Assembly: GCA_024226235.1 (NCBI GenBank)
Contig: JAAELW010000379.1
Location: 1-37,818 of the forward strand
From: a bacterium
GTDB taxonomy: Bacteria > Myxococcota_A > UBA9160 > UBA6930
DNA length: 37,818 nt
Direction of reading: 5' to 3'
The notes under the pieces are model-generated. The model was given only the letters and a program-made list of their open reading frames with translations. It had not been told where the DNA came from and searched no databases. The position numbers were made by a program, and so were the translations under genes. Position 1 is the stretch's first letter; each line of letters begins with the position of its first letter. Below, piece after piece: positions 1-8,800 of the stretch.

Positions 1-1
1 C

Positions 2-523
2 GGGGCCTGGCAGCCCGATTCTGACTCCAATCAGGTCACACTGCACGCGGACGAGCTCGATCTCGGTACGCTGCTGGAGCAGGTGCAGATGGAGGGGCTT
101 TCGGGGAGTGGGCAGCTCGCGGGCCTCGTGCCGATCTTCCAGCACGGTGACCAGATCCGGATCGAAGGCGGGCGCCTCGCGGCTGCGGGTCCCGGACGCA
201 TCCGCCTGGCTCCAGGGGCCGTGCTGGGCGCGGCGGCCGGCCAGCGGGAGGAACTCGGGATGGTCTTCGACGTCCTCGAGGACTTCCACTTTGAGGCGCT
301 CTCGATGGATCTGGACGGGGATACCCGCGGTGAACTCGATCTGATGGTCCATTTGAAGGGGAGCAATCCGAATTTCGAGGGCGGTCGGGCCGTCGAATTC
401 AATCTCAATCTGGAAGCACATTTGGCCGATCTCGTGCGAACGGGCCTTTCCGCCTATCGTTTGCCAGAGACGGTGCAGGAGCGCCTCGATGCGTTCCAGG
501 CCGCCCAGGAGGATTCGCGATGA
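2..523 (+). CDS. ydbH: YdbH-family AsmA-like phospholipid transport protein, C-terminal part
   Basis: Only the C-terminal ~173 residues are present; the reading frame is open to the left window edge. The segment has the alternating beta-strand, glycine-rich character of the YdbH/dicarboxylate-transport C-terminal domain (AsmA-like proteins bridging inner and outer membrane). The identification rests mainly on the next two genes: its stop overlaps the start of a clear YnbE lipoprotein gene (ATGA overlap at 520-523), followed by YdbL. This is the conserved ydbH-ynbE-ydbL order of E. coli, where YdbH is one of three redundant AsmA-like proteins for intermembrane phospholipid transport and works with YnbE. 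The large N-terminal part lies outside the window. Confidence 0.8.
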   Translation, partial: GAWQPDSDSNQVTLHADELDLGTLLEQVQMEGLSGSGQLAGLVPIFQHGDQIRIEGGRLAAAGPGRIRLAPGAVLGAAAGQREELGMVFDVLEDFHFEALSMDLDGDTRGELDLMVHLKGSNPNFEGGRAVEFNLNLEAHLADLVRTGLSAYRLPETVQERLDAFQAAQEDSR

Positions 524-723
524 CCCGGCTTCTCAAGCCTGCGCTGCTCGCCATGCCCGCTCTGATTGCGTGCGGGAGTTTCGGCTGCACGCCGACTGTG
601 CAGGTGCAAGCTCCGGACAAGCCGATCGTGATCAACATGAATGTGAAGATCGAGCATGAGGTCCGCGTCAAAGTGGACAAAGAGCTCGATCAGGTATTCG
701 AAGACGAACAGGATATTTTCTGA
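520..723 (+). CDS. ynbE: YnbE-family outer-membrane lipoprotein
   Basis: A 67-residue lipoprotein. The hydrophobic N-terminus runs to Cys23, and the mature part begins CTPTVQVQAP. The stretch PIVINMNVKIEHEV is almost identical to the hallmark region of E. coli YnbE, so Cys23 rather than Cys18 is the likely lipidated residue, even though SFGC is a weak lipobox. The acidic C-terminus ends in DIF, as in the family. In E. coli YnbE is an outer-membrane partner that extends the YdbH bridge by beta-strand stacking. The start overlaps the ydbH stop (ATGA) and the stop overlaps the ydbL start (TGATG), so the three genes are translationally coupled. Confidence 0.92.
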   Translation: MTRLLKPALLAMPALIACGSFGCTPTVQVQAPDKPIVINMNVKIEHEVRVKVDKELDQVFEDEQDIF

Positions 724-1103
724 TGATGATCATTTCGAACGAACGACGACGAAATTCCGGATGGCAGCCCACAGTCTGGGTGCTCGCGATGGCATGCTCC
801 ATGTTCCTGCTGGCGGCCACGGCCTCGAGCGCCGGTGAACTCGACGCGGCCCGGGATGCCGGGGTCGTGGGCGAACGGCGCAACGGCTATATCGGGCTGG
901 TCGTCGAGAACCCGACCGAAGAGCAGGCGGCCCTGGTCAAGCGGGTGAATACCGCTCGGCGAGCGCAGTATCGGAAGGTGGCCGACAAGTCCGGGGCCAC
1001 CGTGGAGCAGGTGGCAGCTTCAGCCGCCGAGCGCTTGATCCGCGAGGCCAAGTCCGGGAACTACGTGCAGGGTGCTGACGACGGCTGGGTCCGCAAGCCC
1101 TAG
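723..1103 (+). CDS. ydbL: YdbL-family (DUF1318) periplasmic protein
   Basis: A 126-residue protein with a signal peptide (hydrophobic stretch about residues 18-36, ending ASSAG). The mature domain has the DUF1318 pattern: an N-terminal AARDAGVVGE segment, a GYIGLV strand, a helical NTARRAQYRKVA stretch and a C-terminal NYVQGADDGWVRK, matching the family's YVQ-G-W-RK ending. YdbL modulates the YdbH-YnbE system in E. coli. Two adjacent ATG codons (723 and 726) are possible; the first overlaps the ynbE stop. It is the last gene of the operon. The 103 nt to the next gene contain a GC-rich stretch but no convincing terminator. Confidence 0.9.
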   Translation: MMIISNERRRNSGWQPTVWVLAMACSMFLLAATASSAGELDAARDAGVVGERRNGYIGLVVENPTEEQAALVKRVNTARRAQYRKVADKSGATVEQVAASAAERLIREAKSGNYVQGADDGWVRKP

Positions 1104-1206
1104 CCGGGATCCGGCCGGGGTCGTCGTCTGAACCACGCCCGGGGGGAGGTGCCCCCATCCCCTCCAGTCTTCAGATCGACCCAGGGTTCGCCGATCCAAA
1201 GCCGGC

Positions 1207-2808
1207 ATGTTGCTGCCCTGGAGTCATGAATCGACCGAGCTGCGCCGGCGTCCGTGGATCACGCTCGCGCTGATCGCGATCTGTGTGGTGGTGCTGGTCG
1301 CCAGCCAGAACGACCCTGCGGTTCAGCAGTTCGAGAAGGCGATCGGCGATGCGCATGCCTTCTGGCAGAGCCATCCGTACCTGGAGCCGGGCAGACTGCT
1401 GGCCAGCCACTTTGGTGATGATGGTGTGGAGGCACGCGAGGAGTTCCGTGCCGATCTGGCTGCGGGTCGCGTGCCGATCCCGGCCTCTGCGGTCGAGGCG
1501 GAGCAGCATGAGCTGGACGAACTCACCTCCCGGGCGGATGCCGCGCTCGAGCGCCACGTCTGGTATCGCTTCGGCCTGGTGCCGACGGCGCTCCGATGGC
1601 AAGGCGCGTTGGGCCATATGTTTCTGCACGCGGGCTGGGCCCACCTGCTCGCCAATCTTCTCTTCCTGTTCCTGACGGGGCCATTCATCGAGGATCGGTG
1701 GGGCCGCTCGGTCTACCTGCTCTTCTATCTCGGAGCCGGCGTGACGGCGGGGCTGGTGTTTGCATACCAGAGCCCGGAGATGACCGGCCCGTTGATCGGC
1801 GCTTCGGGCGCCATCGCCGGGGCGATGGGTGGGTTCCTCGTGTTGTTCGCGACGGTTCGGATCAAGTTCGCCTATTGGCTGGGCTTCTTCTGGGGGACGT
1901 TCGCGGCTCCGGCCTGGCTGCTGCTGCCCCTCTGGTTCGTCGGCGAGCTGGCTTCGGCACGGCTGATGGACGTGGCCGGAGCGAGCGATGGCGTGGCCTA
2001 CTGGGCCCATGTCGGCGGTTTCGGATACGGCGTGCTGGTCGCAGGTCTGATGCGGCTGTGTGGGGCGGATGCATGGATGCTGGCCCGCAACACGGCCCGG
2101 AATCTCGCCAACGCCGAACCCGAAGACTCCCCGAGCGATGCCCCAGAGCACATCCGGACTCCCGAAGCCCCTGCTGCACACTCCTTCGGCCGGCTCTGGA
2201 CAGCGGTGGCCAAGGTCGATCGAGCCGCCGCGCTCCGTGAATGGTCCAAGCTGACGAAGGCCGGGCTGAAGGTTTCGGGAGGCGATGCGGACGTGACGCT
2301 GCGGCTCGCGGGTTGGTTGGCCGCGACGGGCCAGCAGACGCCGGCCAGCACCATGCTGGCCGAACTCCTTCCTCGCTGTGACACGGATGTCGTTCGTCGC
2401 ATCGCTGGGGTCGCTCGTCGCATCGATCCGGAGCTCGCAGTGCGCGCAGCCGCACGGCTCGAGCCTGGGACCTCTTCCGGAGGCGGCCCGCAACCGATCG
2501 GAAAAGTCGCACTGACCCAGCGCCGGCTGCAGCAGCCTGCTGCAGCCAACGCTTCGGCCCAGACGCCGGTATCGGACGTTTCTGCCCGATCGGGGCCGTC
2601 GGTTTCGTCCCCTGCTTCGACTGCGGCGATCGATGACCAGGATCTCGATCTCTTCGAGGTCGCCGACATCGATTTCACGAAGGACGACGAGGCTCTGGTC
2701 GATGCAGAGCTGGAGGTGGATCTCGGCCTGCCGGGTAGCCATGGAGACGATTCCAGCGCCGCGGCGGAGCTCTTCGATTCCGAGGCCTTCGACTTTTCCG
2801 AGGAATAG
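1207..2808 (+). CDS. Rhomboid-family intramembrane serine protease with long C-terminal extension
   Basis: A 533-residue protein. The N-terminus has a basic stretch and a first membrane segment (about residues 19-34), then a soluble loop of about 90 residues. The rhomboid core follows: HMFLHAGWAHLLANLLFLF with His141, His146 and Asn150, the GASGAIAG motif with nucleophile Ser200, and the last core helix AHVGGFGYG with His268, giving a complete Ser-His dyad. Residues about 290-533 form a long hydrophilic tail with an alanine-rich helical part (GWLAATGQQTP) and a very acidic end rich in Asp, Glu and Ser. Rhomboids cleave membrane proteins within or next to the bilayer; the substrate is unknown. 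It stands alone between two unrelated genes. Confidence 0.9.
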   Translation: MLLPWSHESTELRRRPWITLALIAICVVVLVASQNDPAVQQFEKAIGDAHAFWQSHPYLEPGRLLASHFGDDGVEAREEFRADLAAGRVPIPASAVEAEQHELDELTSRADAALERHVWYRFGLVPTALRWQGALGHMFLHAGWAHLLANLLFLFLTGPFIEDRWGRSVYLLFYLGAGVTAGLVFAYQSPEMTGPLIGASGAIAGAMGGFLVLFATVRIKFAYWLGFFWGTFAAPAWLLLPLWFVGELASARLMDVAGASDGVAYWAHVGGFGYGVLVAGLMRLCGADAWMLARNTARNLANAEPEDSPSDAPEHIRTPEAPAAHSFGRLWTAVAKVDRAAALREWSKLTKAGLKVSGGDADVTLRLAGWLAATGQQTPASTMLAELLPRCDTDVVRRIAGVARRIDPELAVRAAARLEPGTSSGGGPQPIGKVALTQRRLQQPAAANASAQTPVSDVSARSGPSVSSPASTAAIDDQDLDLFEVADIDFTKDDEALVDAELEVDLGLPGSHGDDSSAAAELFDSEAFDFSEE

Positions 2809-2865
2809 CGGCACGGCTGCGACCCGGCATGAGAAGTGCGCGCCGCGAGCTACGATCACCCGCCG

Positions 2866-4797
2866 ATGCGCGAACGGGTTTTCGGAATCGAGACGGAGTA
2901 TGCGGTCGTCTATTTCCCCGCTCGCGGCGAGGAGAAGCCGCCCACGAACCTGTCGCTGTATCCGCTGTTCGAACGGCACCTGGCCTCCAGGGTTCCGAGC
3001 GTGCCTCGATCGCTGTCGCTCCTGCGGGCGAAGCCGGGTCGCTTCCTGGCCAACGGAATGTCCTTCCACTACGAAGCGACACCTCATGCGTTCGAGCACG
3101 GACTGCTCGAGATTGCCAGCCCCGAGTGCCGGGATCCCTTCAGTCTGCTCGCCCACGAGCGTGCCAAGGACGAACTGGCCGAAGAGCTTCGCCTCGACGT
3201 GAACCGCGAGCTTCGGGTGCGTGGCTGGCGCGGCGAGGTGCGGATCTTCAAGAGCAACGTCGATGCTCACGGTCATACCTTTGGCTCCCACGAGAGCTAT
3301 TGGATCGACGATCCCCTGCCCCTGGGCCGGCGACTGGCGTTGGCTCCCCTCTGGGCGCTCCTGTGGCTGGCGACCCTGCCCCCGTTGCTCTGGCTCGTGG
3401 CTGTGAGTCTGCTGGTGTTGGCAGCTCCGCTGCTGCTCCTGCTATTGCTGCCTGCGCTGGCGAGCGCGATCCGCTTGCTTGCATTTGCATTGAGGCGGCA
3501 CTGGCCCGAGCTGGCGCAGGGATGGCAGCGTGCCGCCCATCGGCTCTCATCCGTGCCGATCCGGGTCGCTGCCCGGCTCCAGTCGGATCCAGGTGCCCTG
3601 GCCCGGCAACTCGCGTGGGTGGATTGGCCAATACGGCCATTCATGCACCTGCACGCTGTATTTGCGCGCAGTTTCTTCTTCCGCGCCGCGATCCGCGGAG
3701 TCATGGCCCATCTCGTGACACGTACACTCTATTGTGGAGCCGGCCGGCTCGTCTTCGAGGATGAGAGTCTCCTGCAGTGCAGCCAACGCGCAGACTTCAT
3801 CCGCGTACCAACCCATATCTTCACCCACGGCGAACGCAGACCGCTGGTCGAACTGCGAGATCTGTTCTTCCGTCCCTGGAGTTTCTTTGGGCGGTTCCGG
3901 CGGTTGCACCTGATGCTGGCCGACGCCACGCAATGTGATCATGCGAGTGTCTTGCGGGTCGGCAGTACCGCTCTCGTGCTCGAGGCCATCGAAGCCCATC
4001 CCGATGCGCCCTGGCCGGTGCTGGACGACCCAGTGGGAAGCCTCCGCGCGGTGAGTCGCGACCCAGAGGCCCGGCTCGTGCTCCGCGATGGAACGACTGC
4101 CAGCGCGCTCGAGATCCAGCGGCAGGTGCTGCAGTGCGTGCGCGAGCGTCTGCCAGGGACCGCTGGTGGCTGGAAAGCGCGGGTGCTGACTCTCTGGAAG
4201 GAAACACTCGACCTGTGGGAACGCGACCCGGAGGCACTGGCAGATCGGGTCGACTGGATCGCCAAACGCAGACTGTTGCGCCTTGAATGCGCCTCCCCAG
4301 ACGATTGGACCCGGATCGCAGCCGTCGGAGAGCGGCTCATCTCGTCTGGTGCCAGCGAGCCAGAGGAGGAGAGGCTTCGCAAGCTGGCCTTCCGGTTACT
4401 GCGCACCGACCTTCGCTACCACGATCTCGGGCCGCGCGGAGGTCATGGCCGGCTACGGCGGCGCGCCCGCGTGCGCGAGTTGGTGGCGCCGGAGGAAGTG
4501 GCCCGCGCCCACACCCACCCGCCCCGGGATACTCGCGCGCATGCTCGGGGTCTGTCCATTCGCGAAGCGCTTGAAGCCTCGGTCCCCGGGGCGGCCACTT
4601 GGCATCGGGTGCGCGTCGGCCTCTGGGATTGGCGCTGGTTGCCCGATCCTCTCGGTTCGGGCCCAGGCCTCAACTTCTTCGGCAGGCCTCGACGAAGCCG
4701 CGGAACAACCGGATCCGACCCGGCCCAGGGAGCTTTTCCGGATGCCACTGCACCCCGAGTCGGAACTCCGGACCTGCCGCCTCGATCGCCTCGATGA
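2866..4797 (+). CDS. Divergent PafA/Dop-family (Pup-ligase-like) amidoligase with transmembrane insertion
   Basis: The protein starts MRERVFGIETEY, matching the N-terminal FGIETEY of PafA (Pup ligase) and Dop (depupylase), glutamine-synthetase-fold enzymes. A GTG 30 nt upstream (2836) is possible, but the family normally starts just before this motif. Numbering from that GTG, conserved landmarks follow: NG-x5-Y-E (73-80), EIASPEC (92-98), SNVDAHGHTFGSHESY (140-155), LVTRTLYCGAG (293-303), CSQRAD (315-320) and FRRLHLMLADA (354-364). The C-terminal HPPRDTRAHARG and WLPDPLGS also fit the family. About 110 residues inserted after residue 160 contain two strongly hydrophobic segments (about 167-190 and 191-219), absent from soluble PafA/Dop. 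The usual catalytic Asp appears as Glu80. The last ~42 codons overlap the opposing C26 gene and look non-conserved. No Pup, UBact, Mpa or proteasome gene is in the window, so the substrate is unknown. Confidence 0.8.
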   Translation: MRERVFGIETEYAVVYFPARGEEKPPTNLSLYPLFERHLASRVPSVPRSLSLLRAKPGRFLANGMSFHYEATPHAFEHGLLEIASPECRDPFSLLAHERAKDELAEELRLDVNRELRVRGWRGEVRIFKSNVDAHGHTFGSHESYWIDDPLPLGRRLALAPLWALLWLATLPPLLWLVAVSLLVLAAPLLLLLLLPALASAIRLLAFALRRHWPELAQGWQRAAHRLSSVPIRVAARLQSDPGALARQLAWVDWPIRPFMHLHAVFARSFFFRAAIRGVMAHLVTRTLYCGAGRLVFEDESLLQCSQRADFIRVPTHIFTHGERRPLVELRDLFFRPWSFFGRFRRLHLMLADATQCDHASVLRVGSTALVLEAIEAHPDAPWPVLDDPVGSLRAVSRDPEARLVLRDGTTASALEIQRQVLQCVRERLPGTAGGWKARVLTLWKETLDLWERDPEALADRVDWIAKRRLLRLECASPDDWTRIAAVGERLISSGASEPEEERLRKLAFRLLRTDLRYHDLGPRGGHGRLRRRARVRELVAPEEVARAHTHPPRDTRAHARGLSIREALEASVPGAATWHRVRVGLWDWRWLPDPLGSGPGLNFFGRPRRSRGTTGSDPAQGAFPDATAPRVGTPDLPPRSPR

Positions 4798-5374
4798 TCC
4801 CATCCGGGGCGCGGGCCGCGACCCGGAGACCCTCCCCGGGTTCCGCAACGGCTTGATGGTGCAGGCTGTTGACCCGGGTCGGCGCATCTCCCAGCCACCG
4901 CTCGAGCCTGGTGCCAGCCTCGACGCTCAATCCGTGGCGGCCATCTTGCTCGTCGAGTTGGTGGGCTTCCGCATCCGGGCGGTCGTGGGGAATGTGGTAG
5001 AGCAGGCTGCCTCCCGCTTCGAGGGCAAGCAACTGCATCCCGTAGCAGATGCCGAATACGGGTAGTCCGCGGGCTCGCGCAGATGCCAGGAGCGCCGTAT
5101 CGAAGGTCCGTTGCTCGGCAGGGACCAGGGTGAAGGGGGCCGTGGGCGGATACGGAACGGGGGGCGGGAAGTCGTCACCGCCCGGAAGCAGCAGGCCGTC
5201 GATTCCCTCGAGAGCCGCGTCCGGCGAACTCGGCGAGGGCAGGTAACACGGCGTGCCGCCCGCCTCGGCCACGGCCGTCGCATAGGCTTCGTCGATGTAG
5301 TGATAGCGCCGACCCGGCCGGATGCGATCCGCCGTGTCGAGACAAAGGGAGATGCCGATGCGCGGTTGCGCCAT
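4670..5374 (-). CDS. Class C26 glutamine amidotransferase-like gamma-glutamyl hydrolase (PuuD-like)
   Basis: A 234-residue protein of the gamma-glutamyl-gamma-aminobutyrate hydrolase/peptidase C26 family. The N-terminus RIGISLCLD, the DGLLLPGGDD oxyanion region, the nucleophile elbow FGICYGMQ (Cys nucleophile) and the GVQWHPE motif (His and Glu of the triad) are all present, and its length is typical. PuuD-type enzymes hydrolyse gamma-glutamyl amide bonds, for example in putrescine breakdown. No other putrescine-pathway gene is visible. Its 3' end overlaps that of the PafA/Dop-like ligase by 128 bp, tail to tail. Since PafA-type ligases form gamma-glutamyl isopeptides, the pairing may be functional, but that is inference. 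The gene diverges from the PPOX gene at 5435. Confidence 0.9.
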   Translation of the reverse strand: MAQPRIGISLCLDTADRIRPGRRYHYIDEAYATAVAEAGGTPCYLPSPSSPDAALEGIDGLLLPGGDDFPPPVPYPPTAPFTLVPAEQRTFDTALLASARARGLPVFGICYGMQLLALEAGGSLLYHIPHDRPDAEAHQLDEQDGRHGLSVEAGTRLERWLGDAPTRVNSLHHQAVAEPGEGLRVAARAPDGIIEAIEAAGPEFRLGVQWHPEKLPGPGRIRLFRGFVEACRRS

Positions 5375-5434
5375 GGGACCAGACTAGCCGAGGGAGCTGT
5401 GCGAACATTCAACCTCACGGAGCAAGGAGATGCC

Positions 5435-5815
5435 ATGACAACGCTCGGCGATGAGAGCTACGTGAGCCTGGCGACTTTCCGGAAGTCCGGCGCTGAGGTG
5501 CGGACACCGGTCTGGATCGCGCCGAGTCCGACTGGAGACGTCCTCTACGTCTACACGAATCGGACGTCGGGGAAGGTGAAACGCATCCGCAATGATTCGC
5601 GGGTGTGTCTGGCGCCCTGCACGGCTTCGGGCCGGGTCACCGGCGATTGGTCGGAGGCCCAGGCCCGCATGCTCGATACCCCGAATGAGCGGGACATCGG
5701 GCTCGATGCGGTGGTCCGCAAATACGGGCTGCAGATGCAGATCGCGCTCTTCGCGTCGCGAATTACCGGCCGTCATGCAGATCGGACCGCCATCGAGATT
5801 CGGGTGAGCGGGTAG
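5435..5815 (+). CDS. PPOX-class (probably F420-dependent) split-barrel oxidoreductase
   Basis: A 126-residue protein. The start is set by a strong ribosome-binding site (AAGGAGA at 5424-5430) 4 nt before ATG. The sequence opens with YVSLATFRKSGAEVRTPVW and continues with LYVYTNRTSGKVKRIRND, the pattern of the PPOX-class F420-dependent family (TIGR03666-like, mycobacterial Rv2061-type): a short split beta-barrel with a KxKRIR cofactor-phosphate contact. Such proteins bind F420 or FMN and reduce small molecules; the substrate is not predictable. It is divergent from the C26 gene. A perfect hairpin (5829-5859) separates it from addB. Together with the LLM protein at 32259 it suggests that the organism uses F420. 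Confidence 0.85.
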   Translation: MTTLGDESYVSLATFRKSGAEVRTPVWIAPSPTGDVLYVYTNRTSGKVKRIRNDSRVCLAPCTASGRVTGDWSEAQARMLDTPNERDIGLDAVVRKYGLQMQIALFASRITGRHADRTAIEIRVSG

Positions 5816-5828
5816 GTAGCGTCAGCTT

Positions 5829-5859
5829 CGGAGCCGTGACCGCATCGGTCACGGCTCCG
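5829..5859. terminator. Perfect 12-bp hairpin between PPOX gene and addB
   Basis: CGGAGCCGTGAC and GTCACGGCTCCG form a perfect 12-bp stem around a 7-nt loop, starting 14 nt after the PPOX stop and ending 18 nt before the addB GTG. No T-run follows on either strand, so it is not a classical intrinsic terminator. It may be a U-less terminator, a pause or mRNA-end structure, or a protein site. Confidence 0.5.
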
Positions 5860-5877
5860 CGGTAGCCTGCAGGCATC

Positions 5878-8800
5878 GTGGGGGTTCGATTGGGCGGGAA
5901 GATCGGTTTCGAGGCCCCGGTCGTCGCGGCGCGCGGAGCCCGTGCGGCCGAGGATCGACTCGTGGCTGCGGTGGTCGGCCTGGCCGATGCCGCTGTTCGC
6001 AACCCCGGAGGCCTGCTGCGTCCGGTCCGCGTGATCGTGCCCTCCGCAAGCCTGCGCCAGCACTTCTCTGCCCGACTCGTTCGCGAGCGGCCGGCCCTTC
6101 TAGGGGTGGAAATCCAGACCCTGGCAGCGATCGCCCAGCAGCTGGTGCAGCAGGACCGGCCCGAGCCCCCGGCTGCGGATGGTGATCTCCTGCTCCCGGT
6201 GCTCGTGCGAAGAGCCGCAGCCGAGGAGCCGGACCTGCTCGGCGAATTGCACGAATCGAGCGGCTGGGGTGGATCGGGCGAGCCGTCCGGGGGCGAAGGT
6301 GCGCTGCTCGGGGTCGTGCGCGACCTGCTCGATGCTGCTTTCCTGCGTCCTCACGAGCAGGGGGTTTGCGAACGCCTGGCAGGGGTTGCGACTGGCCGCG
6401 TCGGGGCCCGAGCCGAGGCCCTGGTACGCGTCGCAAGCCGAGTGCTGATCGCTTGTGAAAATGGCGGGCTGATGCCCCGATCGACCGTGTTTCTCGAAGC
6501 AAGCGAAAGGCTCGAAAGGGAAGGCCCCGAGGCGCTTCCCTCCAGCGCGGTCTTCATTCACGGCGTGGCGGACGCAACCGGGGTAGCGAGTGATCTGATC
6601 GCGGCGCTGGTGCGCATCCAAGGCGCCCAGGTCTGGCTTCCGATGCCCACCGATCCAGCCTTTCCCGACAAGCAGGCTCCCGGGCACCGCTTCACAGAGC
6701 GCCTGCGAGAGCGTCTCGGGGAACCGGAATTACTCGAGGGCGATCCCGGACTGGAACCAGAATTATCCGAGGGCGATCCCGGATTCGAGCCGGTTCGATT
6801 CGTGATTCAGCGGGCTCAGGGCGCCAGGGCAGAAGTGCGCGCCGCCGCCGAGCGCGTGCGGGTCTTGCTCGATGCAGGGGCGGTGCCCGAGCGCATCGGT
6901 TTCGTGGCGCGGGATCTCGCGGGCTACCGCCTGGCGCTCTCCCAGGAGTTCCGAGCCTTCGGAATACCGTTCTCGGGTGGCCAGGGGTTCGCCACCCGCG
7001 AGGCCCGACGGGTACGAGCCTTGCTAGGTCTGCTTTCCGAAGGTGAGAATTGCGTCACGGATCTATGGCTCGACGCCACGGATCGTTTGCGTGGGGCCGA
7101 GTTCGGCGATCTGCGTCTTGGCCTCCACCGCCTCGGAGTCCGACGCCTTCGCGACCTGGCATCGCTCGATCTCGACGAGCGGTTGGGACGGGACGGGCGC
7201 CTGCGGCTGCCCTCGGTACGCGGAATTGACACAGACCAAGAGGTGCCTTCCGGAGACGACTCCGAGAGTACCCGGGTGCGCGTACCGGGCCGACTGCTGA
7301 GGCGGGCGATTTCCCGGGAAACCCTGGTCTGGGCGGTCGATGCGGCCGGCGCCACGCTGCGCTGGCTCGAACAGGCATCCGAACCGAGCGCGCTGGAGGC
7401 GCAACTCGTATGGCTCGACGAGCTGCTCGCCGGGCCGCTTGCGTGGACGGCCACGACCTCCGGCAGGGATCCAGTGCTGGCGGCGGGCCAGAAGCTCGCC
7501 CAGCGTGTACTGCCGAAGTGGACCTTCGACGGCTCCGAGGTCGCGCTGCTGCTCGGTCGGTTGCTCGAGGGAGCAGGCCGGGCACGGCTGGGAGGCGCCG
7601 GAGCCGGGGTGCAGGTGCTGACGGCGATGGAGGCCCGTGGCCGCAGCTTCGACCTGCTCTTCCTGGTCGGCCTGAATCGCGACGTGTTCCCTCGCTCGGT
7701 GGGCGAAGATCCGCTGCTTCCCGATTCACTTCGTCGGGCGCTCGCTCAGCTGTTGCCGGGTATTCCGGTGAAGAGCCGCGGCTTCGATGAAGAGAGACAC
7801 CTGTTTGCCTGGCTGTGCGGTGCGGCTCCCGAGGTGGTGCTTTCCTGGCAAGCGGTCAGCGAGGATGGCAAGGAGCGGCCGCGGTCGCCGCTGGTCGAGC
7901 GCATCCTGCTCGCGCGCCCCGAACTGCCCGTGCACGACGCGTTGGCACCTCTCGAGGCAGATTCCCGCACCCGGCCCCTGGCGGAACATCTGGTCTGCAC
8001 CGCGCTTCGCGGAGGAGCGGGCCCACAGAGTGCGCTGATGCACGCCCTCGACCCGATCCGGGGTGCGGCACGCACCGCGGTGCTGGATGAACTCGAGGCA
8101 CGGGGCCCGCGCTGGCAGCGTCCCGGTCCCTACTCGGGCTTCATCGGAGAAGATTCGACGCGTCTCCAGCGGCTCTACGTGACCCGGCTCGAGGGCCTCG
8201 CCCGGTGCCCGTGGCAGAGCTTCCTGGGGCGCAGCCTCGGCCTCGAGCCCGTGCCCGACGCTCTCGCCGCATTCCCGGATGCGAACCCTGCGCTGCTCGG
8301 CAACGTGGTTCACGACACACTGGAGGCGATCGTCGCGCGATCGGGCGCGCCGACCAGGGGATCGTTGCAACCCCTGCTACCCCGGACGCCGGTCGATGTC
8401 GACTGGCCTACGACGGAAGAACTCGAGGCGTTGCTGCAGAACGCGGCCCACGAGGTAGCGATGGAGGAGGGCATCGTGCTGCCCGGCTTTGCGCGTTTCC
8501 TGGCGCGGCGGGTCCGGCCCATCCTTCATCGCATCGGTGAGCTCGAGACGCGAGGGGGAGTGCTGCCGAGGGTCGTGGGCGCCGAACTCGACGCGCGCCT
8601 GTCGATCGTCGGCCCCGGCGGTGTCCCGCTCGAGCTGGCCTTTCGTGCGGATCGGGTCGATGCGGGCGAGAAGCAGCTCGAACTGATCGACTACAAGACG
8701 GGGAAACCCGTGTCCACTGCGAAACGGGCCTCGACGCGGAAGGATCATCTGTTGGCGGGTATTCGCGAGGGACGCCGCCTCCAGATTGCCGCCTATGCGG

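Noticed and set aside
1128-1160. GGGGG-AGGTG-CCCCC stem after ydbL as a terminator
   Set aside because: The stem is only about 5 bp with no T-run and is expected by chance in such GC-rich sequence.
1171-3291. 706-codon open frame on the minus strand
   Set aside because: It is antisense to the rhomboid and PafA/Dop-like genes, has no recognisable domain and is rich in Arg/His/Gln, as expected for a shadow frame in GC-rich DNA.
2809-5434. Search for a Pup- or UBact-like small gene near the PafA/Dop-like gene
   Set aside because: No small frame ending in Gly-Gly-Gln/Glu or similar was found between or beside these genes on either strand.
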